A program made the position numbers and the translations under genes. From Alteromonas sp. KUL106 (GTDB taxonomy: Bacteria; Pseudomonadota; Gammaproteobacteria; Enterobacterales; Alteromonadaceae), in contig NZ_BLIG01000010.1 of assembly GCF_009811415.1 (NCBI RefSeq), forward strand, positions 45,514 to 109,513: a DNA stretch of 64,000 bases. The letters are read 5' to 3'. This document shows positions 56,959 through 64,000 of the stretch, one piece after another; positions within the stretch are counted from its first letter, which is position 1, and each line of letters starts with the position of its first letter. The notes beneath the pieces are model-generated. The model ran no database searches, was not told the origin of the DNA, and worked only from the letters and a program-made list of their open reading frames with translations.

Positions 56959-59181
56959 TTACCCCTGACCTCTGATCGCCTCGCGAGTCATAAAGCGGCT
57001 TGTGTTTACCGCATTAAGCAAATCATTACTTAAAGGCAATGGTTCCTTACATAAACTGCTCACCAACACCTCTGCCATTAACGGGGCTGTGGTCAATCCT
57101 CTCGAACCCAAGCAGGTTAGGGTGGAAACTACAGTGTTTGGCAGTAGTGGTGCGCTGGTCAATGGTTTGCCCACGCCTAGCATAGCGTATTGCACTTTGA
57201 GCGAATCGAAGTCATGCAGCGCACCCACAACGGGCTGGTGATCAGGCGAACCTAAACGCGTTGCCGCTCTGGCTTTACCATCGTGTTGTAGCGCTTGAAC
57301 TATGTCGGTGTTTGACAGTGCCTGTTCATGTGTGGATAGGTTCGCCATAGTTTCTTCACTTCGCACATCGGTACTTAAGTCGTTCTTCACGTAGGTTGAC
57401 CCCAATGCATGTCGACCGTTGAGTGCTGGTGTCATATATCCCTTGTGGCACAATACGGTGTTAAGTTGTTCGATTGGCATTTGGGTAGGAATAGCTTCAA
57501 CCTGACCCCGAACAGGGCGAAGCGACAGGCTGTCAAAATCGCGAGCGCTTACTGCACCTGCGCCAAGGGCAAGGATAAGGTGATCAGCGGTAACGATTTC
57601 TTCTTTTTCATTACTGCTGAGCGCTGTATTGTCGTTATTTATATCGCTATCAGAAGTTTCGCAAATCATCTCATACTTGACACGTTTCTCAGGCTCAACA
57701 ACGCTAAAACGAATCTGCGCTTGTTGTTTTTCTGTCCTTTTAACGGCCTCATCTGAAGCTTTCTCGCAGGTGGGACCGCCGTGTGAAACGACGCTTTCTG
57801 CATTATGAGGCTCTACTTCAATCGCTTTGTGAGAGACATAGGTATGGTTGGGTTTCAACGTGAGTTTGCCGCTTTGCATCGCTTCTTCGACCATTGCACT
57901 AACTAACTGTGGTGGTGAAAGCCATCCGCCCAAGCCTATGTATAGGCCAAAATAGGGAAGGGGCAGGTTAGCGATATCGCTTACTTCCTCGCTGTTCAAA
58001 GGTTTGATCAAAGCATCAGGCCATACGTCGGCGGCCGCAAGTTTATTTTGACGCTCTGCGACTTTGTCGTTAAAGCTTAATTGAATGACGCCACAAAAAT
58101 CATGGGCAACGTCGGCGAGACCATTGGCTTTTGCATGTTTAATAGTGCGGTCGTAGGCTTGTCTCGCATACAAAAAGCTGTGCGCCTGAATACGACTGGC
58201 AATGCTTGCTTCGCTGTGAAGTTGCGGGTAGAAGCCCCCTTGCGGATTGCCAGACGCGCCACTTGCAAGGGTGTCTCCATCAAAATATAAAGTGGTACTA
58301 ACCCCACGTTTTACTAAAGCTAGGCATGCGGTGGCCGCAGCAAGACCGGAGCCCACCACTGCTACATTGCTTGTTTCATCAATAGAGCGGCCGGTGTATC
58401 GATAATAGGGGCCACCCGGCAGGCGTAGTTTATGCTGTACATTCTCGTTGTTTTGGTCGAAAACGCCGGTTAGCATGTCACGCTTACGGCCAAAACCATT
58501 ACGTTTTTTTATAGTAAAACCCACGCCGGCAAGCCCGCGTTTTACAATGCCCGCAGCGGTAAATGTGCCAAAGGTTGTGCCAGTTTTTGACAAACGAGCC
58601 ATTTGGCTAAACAGAGCATCGGTCCACATGTCAGGGTTTTTGCTAGGTGCAAAACCATCTAAAAACCAGGCGTCGACGAGTCCATTTACAAGGGAATGCC
58701 ATTGAGGTAGAAGTTCGTGGACATCACCAATCCACAAGTCGAGTACGGTTGAATGGCTTTCAAAATGTAGGCGATGACAACCTTCGAGGCCCATAGGGTA
58801 AAGTGAAGAGAGGGCATCCGCCTCTTCTTTAAGTGCTGGAAACGCTTCTAGTGCACGCTGCATATCCTGCTGAGGCAGTGGAAACTTTTCCGTTGTAATA
58901 AAATACAGGCGTTTTAATGGATGGTTAGTGTTCGCTGCTCTAAATTCGTTAAAGGCACGCATGGCGACCAAAAAGTTCAGCCCTGTTCCAAAACCAGTTT
59001 CGGCGATTACAAAAGTGGGGTTGCGCCACTGTTGCCAGCGCTCAACAAGGTCGTTGCCCGCGACAAAAACGTGTTGGGTTTCATCAATTCCGCTGTCGTT
59101 AGAAAAATAAACGTCGTCAAAATGGTCGGCGACAGGCGTACCGCTCTCATTAAAATGAACCTGTGCATGCTTAGATTTCAC
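56959..59181 (-). CDS. mnmC: Bifunctional tRNA mnm5s2U biosynthesis protein MnmC
   Basis: 740 aa, longer than E. coli MnmC (668). GTG start at 59181 overlapping the kelch stop (GTGA). The N-terminal SAM-dependent methyltransferase has AETGFGTGLNFLVAMRAF and DAWFLDGFAPSKNPDMW. The C-terminal FAD oxidase domain starts VAVVGSGLAAATACLAL (about 275). It removes the carboxymethyl group of cmnm5s2U34 and methylates the product. The extra length comes mainly from a charged, low-complexity insertion at about 455-530. As in E. coli it lies near and divergent from fabB. Confidence 0.95.
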   Translation of the reverse strand: MKSKHAQVHFNESGTPVADHFDDVYFSNDSGIDETQHVFVAGNDLVERWQQWRNPTFVIAETGFGTGLNFLVAMRAFNEFRAANTNHPLKRLYFITTEKFPLPQQDMQRALEAFPALKEEADALSSLYPMGLEGCHRLHFESHSTVLDLWIGDVHELLPQWHSLVNGLVDAWFLDGFAPSKNPDMWTDALFSQMARLSKTGTTFGTFTAAGIVKRGLAGVGFTIKKRNGFGRKRDMLTGVFDQNNENVQHKLRLPGGPYYRYTGRSIDETSNVAVVGSGLAAATACLALVKRGVSTTLYFDGDTLASGASGNPQGGFYPQLHSEASIASRIQAHSFLYARQAYDRTIKHAKANGLADVAHDFCGVIQLSFNDKVAERQNKLAAADVWPDALIKPLNSEEVSDIANLPLPYFGLYIGLGGWLSPPQLVSAMVEEAMQSGKLTLKPNHTYVSHKAIEVEPHNAESVVSHGGPTCEKASDEAVKRTEKQQAQIRFSVVEPEKRVKYEMICETSDSDINNDNTALSSNEKEEIVTADHLILALGAGAVSARDFDSLSLRPVRGQVEAIPTQMPIEQLNTVLCHKGYMTPALNGRHALGSTYVKNDLSTDVRSEETMANLSTHEQALSNTDIVQALQHDGKARAATRLGSPDHQPVVGALHDFDSLKVQYAMLGVGKPLTSAPLLPNTVVSTLTCLGSRGLTTAPLMAEVLVSSLCKEPLPLSNDLLNAVNTSRFMTREAIRGQG

Positions 59182-60473
59182 TGTTTATTTTTCTCCTTTT
59201 GTATGGGGTTGTGTTGGCAGTGTGAATTCAGGTTACTTTTTCCTTGCTTATCGGCCAATTCACTTGGTGGGTGACTGCGTAACTCGGTACTACCTTGACT
59301 ATTCGGCGAACATAAGACCATTGCTGGTGTTGAAAAATGCGAAAGTATTTTATTGGTTACTTGCTGTGCATCAATCATACCGCCAATGGTGATCCAAGAA
59401 CCGTTAACGTTAATTAATCCGCGGTGATCCATAGTAGACGTTTCCGCTTCTGTTTTTGAAATAACCCAGGTCTCATTGGCGATATCGAAGGTCCAGATAG
59501 CGTCATCCGCAGTTGATGGCACTCCGTCATAGCCAATGCCATTGTAGTTGTAAGGATTAGTCGAGCCACCCACAAAATAGATTTTATTGGTGGCATCATC
59601 GCCAGCAGCGGCCATGCGATAGCGCGCAGCACCTGTTGGATGTTGAAGGGTACGCCAATCAATTTTGAGAAAATTGTGCTTGTCAATTTCACCTTTAAAG
59701 CAGGCGGTTTGTGCTGCAAAGCTGCGGCGTTTATTACTGTGCGGTATGACTGATACGCCGTCACAAATAACTATGGTGTTATTGACGATGCCGCCAGCTT
59801 GACCGAATACCGGATTACCTAAAAATGGGCTCGCTTGTTGCCATAGGTCGTTTTGCGTATCGTAAACCTGCACAAGATTTACGTTGCCATCGTTGTGCCA
59901 GCCTGAAACCAAATACACGTAGCGGTCTTGGTAAACCAGTGCAGATGCATCATCAACAGGTACCGGCATGGGGGCCAATCGCTCATATTTCCCCGTAACA
60001 GGTGAGTATCTGTAAACATCTGGCGTACTAACTTCGTTATGGTTTTCATCAACCGTGTAGCCGCCAAATATATAAACGGCATCGTTAACGCCTACCGCCA
60101 CTGATGCTAAACGGCCTTTCAACTTTAGGCTTGACGGAACAGGGGGCAAGGTATTCCACTGAAGCGAACTCATGCGCTTACTAGAATTTTCTTTGTCAAT
60201 TGCAAGCTGCAAAGCACGGTTATGCACGTCTTTATAGGTTTTACCTTTGCCCAGTCCCATAAAACTGAAAATATATTGTGTGTCGTCTATGGTGACAGAA
60301 GCTACGGCGTTGTTTGAAACTGGTTCTGGTAGCGCTGGAAGGCGAATAGGCGCAGCTATTGCTGAGACAATCGTTACAGAAGCGATGACAAAGGCCGCCA
60401 TTATGAAAGAAAATTGGTGCACCGCACTTAGGAAAATGCACAGAGCAATGGTTCTTGGCTTTTTTAATAACAC
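59178..60473 (-). CDS. Exported kelch-repeat protein
   Basis: 431 aa. GTG start at 60473; an ATG at residue 25 (60401) is an alternative. Two hydrophobic stretches and a likely cleavage site near IVSAIAAP form the export signal. Kelch repeats follow: VAVGVNDAVYIFGGYT, KIYFVGGSTNPYNYNG and NGSWITIGGM, making a six-bladed-type propeller of the NanM/galactose-oxidase-like group. The last 45 residues are polar and atypical. It overlaps mnmC (GTGA), which is odd for a periplasmic protein. Function unknown. Confidence 0.85.
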   Translation of the reverse strand: MLLKKPRTIALCIFLSAVHQFSFIMAAFVIASVTIVSAIAAPIRLPALPEPVSNNAVASVTIDDTQYIFSFMGLGKGKTYKDVHNRALQLAIDKENSSKRMSSLQWNTLPPVPSSLKLKGRLASVAVGVNDAVYIFGGYTVDENHNEVSTPDVYRYSPVTGKYERLAPMPVPVDDASALVYQDRYVYLVSGWHNDGNVNLVQVYDTQNDLWQQASPFLGNPVFGQAGGIVNNTIVICDGVSVIPHSNKRRSFAAQTACFKGEIDKHNFLKIDWRTLQHPTGAARYRMAAAGDDATNKIYFVGGSTNPYNYNGIGYDGVPSTADDAIWTFDIANETWVISKTEAETSTMDHRGLINVNGSWITIGGMIDAQQVTNKILSHFSTPAMVLCSPNSQGSTELRSHPPSELADKQGKSNLNSHCQHNPIQKEKNKQ

Positions 60474-60697
60474 AGCAATCTTCAGTTTCTATTTAAATGT
60501 CGAACGTTAGGTCGCGTATTCTACCTGTCACCTTTTCGTTTTTCCGCAAAAGTTTGTCCCCACATATCACTCTTATCTTCTTATTGCTTCTACAAATGAC
60601 AATCTATCAATAAAAACAATATGTTTATTTAATTGCTGTTGTAAATAATTTGTTAAATTTGGTGGTGTGTGTATTGAAAATAGTTCAGGGAGAAGGT

Positions 60698-62263
60698 ATG
60701 TCCGGCGTGTTTCACCAATGTGGTCAAAGCATTTGCAAGCGTACAAGAGATGAAATGGATGATCGTGCACGTATCATCGCATATGCACTTGTTGAGCAAA
60801 GTGTGAAAGAAAACGATGTGGTCGCTATTTTTATGCGAAACCACATTGATATATTCGAAGTTGTAGAGGCATGCCGATATGTGGGAGCGCGTTACGTTTT
60901 GCTTAATTGGCACAGCCCAGTAGCGGAACTTTCGCCTATTCTGGAAGACAGTGGCGCTAAGGTACTGTTCGCTCATCGCGACTTATTAAAAGGCGACAGC
61001 GAATGGGAAACGTTGTCACAAATTCAATCGCTCTCTGTGATATACACAATTAAAACGCCTGCAAGCATTCTAGAGCGCTATCACCTTTTAGATAACGCTG
61101 AATCTGCTTCGGAACCGCCAATTGGGCAGCAGTATCAGAGTCTCGATCGACTATTGGCAACCCAAAACGCAAAGCGTCACAACGACTCGCCTAAACGATT
61201 TAAGGGTATGTTTCCCTACACGTCAGGCAGCACTGGAAAGCCCAAGGGCATCAAGCGGGTTGAAGATCTAAACCGTCCGGATCCTTATTTAACGTATAAG
61301 GGCCTGTCTGATGTGTTAATGCAGTTATCAGAGGGCGATCGCTTTTTCGTTTCGGCACCGCTATATCACAGCGCACCTCATGCACTTACGCTTTGCTGTT
61401 TAGCGGCAGGTAATATTGACGTATTCATTGAGCCTCAATTTGACCCCGAACGCTTTTTAAAAGATATAGAGCGGTTTAAGTTAACGCACGCTTATATCGT
61501 TCCCACTATGATGGTGAGGCTACTTAAATTGCCTGAGTCGATAAAAAATAAATACGACATATCAAGCTTACGTTTTGCCTTATCAACCGGGTCAGCACTG
61601 CCAAGCGATGTTAAAGAAGCCATGATCAAATGGTTTGGTCCAATTTTTTATGAGTCGTATGGTGCGAGTGAATTGGGTTTTATGACCTTAATTTCATCTC
61701 AAGAGGCACTAAAAAAACCTAACTCTGTGGGTAAGCCTATTTCCGGTGGAGAAATTAAAATACTGGATGACAATAAAGAGGAGTGTGAAGAGGGGAATGT
61801 AGGCGTTATATATGCGCGTCTTTCCATGTTCGCGCCATTCAAATATACCAATACAGCGGGTACGCCCAATGACTTGCATGTTGGAGAGTTCACTACCTTG
61901 GGCGATATGGGTTATGTGGACGCAGATGGCTACGTGTATATTTGTGATAGGAAAAAAGACATGATTATCTCAGGTGGCGCCAACATATTTCCCGCTGAAA
62001 TAGAAAGCGTCATTATAGAAATGCCTGAGGTAATAGATTGTGCAGTATTTGGCGTGCCAGATGCAGAATATGGCGAAAAAGTTGTGGTGGCTGTCCAGTG
62101 CTCACCCGATAATACGCTTTCGCTTGGTAGTCTGCACGAATATTTAGATGGCAAGCTAGCGCGATTCAAGTGGCCTAAAATTCTGCAAATACACGATGCT
62201 TTACCCAGGGAAGATACGGGCAAAATCTTTAAAAACAAACTCAGAGCTCAGTTTATCGAGTAG
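60698..62263 (+). CDS. AMP-binding acyl-CoA synthetase family protein
   Basis: 521 aa from the ATG at 60698 with GGGAGAAGG upstream; a TTG at 60650 is rejected. The adenylation signature is YTSGSTGKPKGIKR (about 183-196 here). GASELGF, GDMGYVDADGYVYICDRKKDMIISGG and the C-terminal catalytic Lys in PREDTGKIFKNKL are all present. It is a fatty-acyl or aryl-CoA ligase; residues do not fix the chain length. Divergent from the kelch gene; followed by a terminator hairpin. Confidence 0.9.
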   Translation: MSGVFHQCGQSICKRTRDEMDDRARIIAYALVEQSVKENDVVAIFMRNHIDIFEVVEACRYVGARYVLLNWHSPVAELSPILEDSGAKVLFAHRDLLKGDSEWETLSQIQSLSVIYTIKTPASILERYHLLDNAESASEPPIGQQYQSLDRLLATQNAKRHNDSPKRFKGMFPYTSGSTGKPKGIKRVEDLNRPDPYLTYKGLSDVLMQLSEGDRFFVSAPLYHSAPHALTLCCLAAGNIDVFIEPQFDPERFLKDIERFKLTHAYIVPTMMVRLLKLPESIKNKYDISSLRFALSTGSALPSDVKEAMIKWFGPIFYESYGASELGFMTLISSQEALKKPNSVGKPISGGEIKILDDNKEECEEGNVGVIYARLSMFAPFKYTNTAGTPNDLHVGEFTTLGDMGYVDADGYVYICDRKKDMIISGGANIFPAEIESVIIEMPEVIDCAVFGVPDAEYGEKVVVAVQCSPDNTLSLGSLHEYLDGKLARFKWPKILQIHDALPREDTGKIFKNKLRAQFIE

Positions 62264-62267
62264 CTTC

Positions 62268-62294
62268 AACCTTCAAGCTTATTTGAAGGTTTTG
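62268..62294 (+). terminator. Terminator after the acyl-CoA synthetase gene
   Basis: AACCTTCAA at 62268 and TTGAAGGTT at 62283 form a perfect 9-bp stem with a six-nt loop, followed by TTTG. GC content is low, so strength is uncertain. Confidence 0.6.
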
Positions 62295-62478
62295 TGAAGG
62301 TGTAAATTAACGCTGGTCATTACCCAGTGCATTCGTGCTACATTGGCGTTATTAAAAAGACGGAGACGGTAAAACGAATGAGAATAAGCGTGGCGCAAAT
62401 TCCTGTTTTTACACGAAATGTTTAGAACGAAAAAAGGTGCTAGCGTGCCTATATTCAACGAACGTGAGCGTGACAATT

Positions 62479-62495
62479 GGCAAAGCAGACCACTT
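62479..62495 (+). promoter_or_regulatory. Weak candidate FadR half-site upstream of fabB
   Basis: The right half CAGACCACTT matches the FadR half-site CAGACCAGTT at 9 of 10 positions; the left half does not match. FadR activates fabB in E. coli, so the position 50-65 bp before the ATG is suggestive only. Confidence 0.25.
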
Positions 62496-62544
62496 TACCA
62501 TTCAAAATCGTTACCATAAGCCGCAACAACGCAAAGGGTAAACT

Positions 62545-63759
62545 ATGAGAAGAGCAGTTATCACCGGTCTTGGTATCGTTTCAAGTATCGGCGTAAATAA
62601 AGAAGACGTACTTGCCTCACTTCGAGCGGGTAAGTCTGGAATTACATTTTCAGAACAGTTCGCCGAAATGGGCCTTCGCAGCCAAGTTTGGGGCAACATC
62701 GACATCGATTTGAAAGACCATATTGACCGTAAAGCTATGCGCTTTATGGGCGATGCGGCAGGTTACGCATACGTGGCAATGCAGCAAGCCATTGCAGACT
62801 CTGGCTTAGAAGAAAGCGATATTTCAAACGAGCGCACAGGTATTATTGCTGGCTCAGGTGGCGCGTCTTCTGAAAACCAAGTACTTTCTGCTGATATTCT
62901 TCGCGAAAAAGGCGTTAAGCGTGTTGGCCCGTACATGGTGCCTCGCTGTATGGCGTCCACGGTATCGGCCTGTCTTGCAACGCCTTTCAAAATTCGCGGC
63001 GTGAACTATTCAATTGCCTCTGCATGCGCCACTAGCGCCCACTGTATTGGCAATGCGCTAGAGCTTATTCAGCTTGGTAAGCAAGACGTAGTATTCGCCG
63101 GTGGTGGTGAAGAACTACATTGGGCACTATCAAGCCAATTCGACGCTATGGGCGCTCTAAGCTCTAAATATAATGACAATCCTGCCGTGGCATCACGTAC
63201 TTATGACGCAGCACGTGACGGCTTTGTGAGTTCTGGCGGCGGCGGTATGGTTGTTGTTGAAGAACTTGAGCACGCGTTAGCACGCGGCGCAAAAATCTAC
63301 GGCGAAGTAGTCGGTTACGGGGCTACATCAGACGGTTTCGACATGGTTGCACCGTCGGGTGAAGGTGCAATTCGCTGTATGAAGATGGCAATGCAAAATA
63401 TCGATGCGCCTATCGATTACTTGAATACCCACGGTACATCAACGCCAGTAGGTGACGTGAAAGAGCTTGCCGCTATTCAAGAAGTGTTTGGTCAAGCGGG
63501 CGTGCCTATAAGTGCAACGAAGTCTCTGACTGGTCACGCTCTGGGTGCAGCGGGTGTAAACGAAGCTATTTATAGCTTGTTGATGATGGAAAATAACTTT
63601 ATTGCGCCATCAATAAACATTGACACGCTGGACGACGCTGCACAAGGCTTAGACATTGTTACTCAAGCACGTGAAGCAACGTTAAACACTATCATGTCTA
63701 ACAGCTTTGGCTTCGGCGGCACTAACGCAACGCTTGTTATGCAGCGCTACAACGGTTAG
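62545..63759 (+). CDS. fabB: 3-oxoacyl-[acyl-carrier-protein] synthase I FabB
   Basis: 404 aa, same length class as E. coli FabB (406). Starts [16 protein letters not shown]. The catalytic triad is Cys161 ([13 protein letters not shown]), His296 ([11 protein letters not shown]) and His331 ([10 protein letters not shown]). It elongates acyl-ACP and is essential for unsaturated fatty acid synthesis together with FabA. The nearest genes (acyl-CoA synthetase, kelch, mnmC) and the terminator after it mark it as a single unit. Confidence 0.96.
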   Translation: MRRAVITGLGIVSSIGVNKEDVLASLRAGKSGITFSEQFAEMGLRSQVWGNIDIDLKDHIDRKAMRFMGDAAGYAYVAMQQAIADSGLEESDISNERTGIIAGSGGASSENQVLSADILREKGVKRVGPYMVPRCMASTVSACLATPFKIRGVNYSIASACATSAHCIGNALELIQLGKQDVVFAGGGEELHWALSSQFDAMGALSSKYNDNPAVASRTYDAARDGFVSSGGGGMVVVEELEHALARGAKIYGEVVGYGATSDGFDMVAPSGEGAIRCMKMAMQNIDAPIDYLNTHGTSTPVGDVKELAAIQEVFGQAGVPISATKSLTGHALGAAGVNEAIYSLLMMENNFIAPSINIDTLDDAAQGLDIVTQAREATLNTIMSNSFGFGGTNATLVMQRYNG

Positions 63760-63821
63760 ACCAAACCGTCAGAATCAGTAAGTTTTTTAGCTTCATTTGA
63801 CAAGTTTAAAAATAGAAAACG

Positions 63822-63870
63822 AAAGGGCGTAAACCTGAATACCGTGAGTGTTTGTGTTTACGCCCTTTTT
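63822..63870 (+). terminator. Rho-independent terminator after fabB
   Basis: AAAGGGCGTAAAC at 63822 pairs with GTTTACGCCCTTT ending at 63868, a perfect 13-bp stem with a T-run. Confidence 0.93.
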
Positions 63871-63943
63871 GTGTCGTTTTCCATCGACAAAGAATTTCTT
63901 TTGAGAAGATACTATCGAGAACAAGCGATTGATTTTACGTTTT

Positions 63944-64000
63944 ATACCAATCCGCATAGAGCATTGCCCACTCAGAAGGCGCTGGCAAGTTTCTTAGCAA
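63944..64000 (+). repeat. Second copy of the MITE-like element, cut by the window edge
   Basis: The first 57 bases match the left end of the element at 42890 at 51 of 57 positions, starting ATACCAATCCGCATA and continuing into the interior (GCTGGCAAGTTT). This shows that the interior, not only the ends, is conserved between copies. Confidence 0.75.

Overview
The window looks like chromosome of a marine gammaproteobacterium of the Alteromonas type. I infer this from gene order and protein similarity, not from a database search. Coding density is high and nearly every gene is a recognisable housekeeping or accessory gene. I saw no rRNA, tRNA, prophage, integrase, complete insertion sequence or CRISPR array.

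Layout. 0-11 kb: yoaA, tsaB, an Slp-type lipoprotein, an alpha/beta hydrolase, fadD and rnd keep an order known from E. coli. They are followed by a ycgL / MltB-like / ycgM-like / ycgN cluster. 11-19 kb: an alginate-export-type porin, a convergent dsbB-nhaB unit divergent from fadR (also an E. coli arrangement), and a lipoprotein oligopeptidase B. 19-28 kb: two phasin-like proteins, a patatin lipase with an uncharacterised partner, a DUF445 membrane protein, a TetR regulator, a wax-ester/diacylglycerol acyltransferase and a DUF1439-like protein. This stretch reads as a storage-lipid neighbourhood. 28-34 kb: a GMC oxidoreductase, a TetR regulator divergent from a dienoyl-CoA isomerase, and the 2,4-dienoyl-CoA reductase fadH, together a module for degrading unsaturated acyl chains. 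34-41.5 kb: an eight-haem TPR cytochrome, a membrane-anchored retropepsin coupled to a thioesterase, an FFLEELY protein, epmC, an NAD-kinase-like protein and yfcL. 41.5-57 kb: an accessory block between yfcL and mnmC, which are adjacent in E. coli. It holds a truncated M16 peptidase, a MITE-like element, an AhpD-like protein, a giant two-propeller hybrid sensor kinase, atoE, a ModF-like ATPase, small enzymes and three tandem FlgO-domain lipoproteins. 57-64 kb: mnmC, a kelch protein, an acyl-CoA synthetase and fabB.

A lipid theme runs through the window: fadD, fadR, fabB, fadH, the isomerase, thioesterase, atoE, wax synthase, patatin and phasins. Candidate FadR operators lie before fadD and the GMC gene. 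The divergent TetR/isomerase promoter pair shares one perfect palindrome. The most unusual structural signal is a small inverted-repeat element of about 253 bp with relics elsewhere in the window. One relic abuts the exact point where the M16 peptidase fragment begins.
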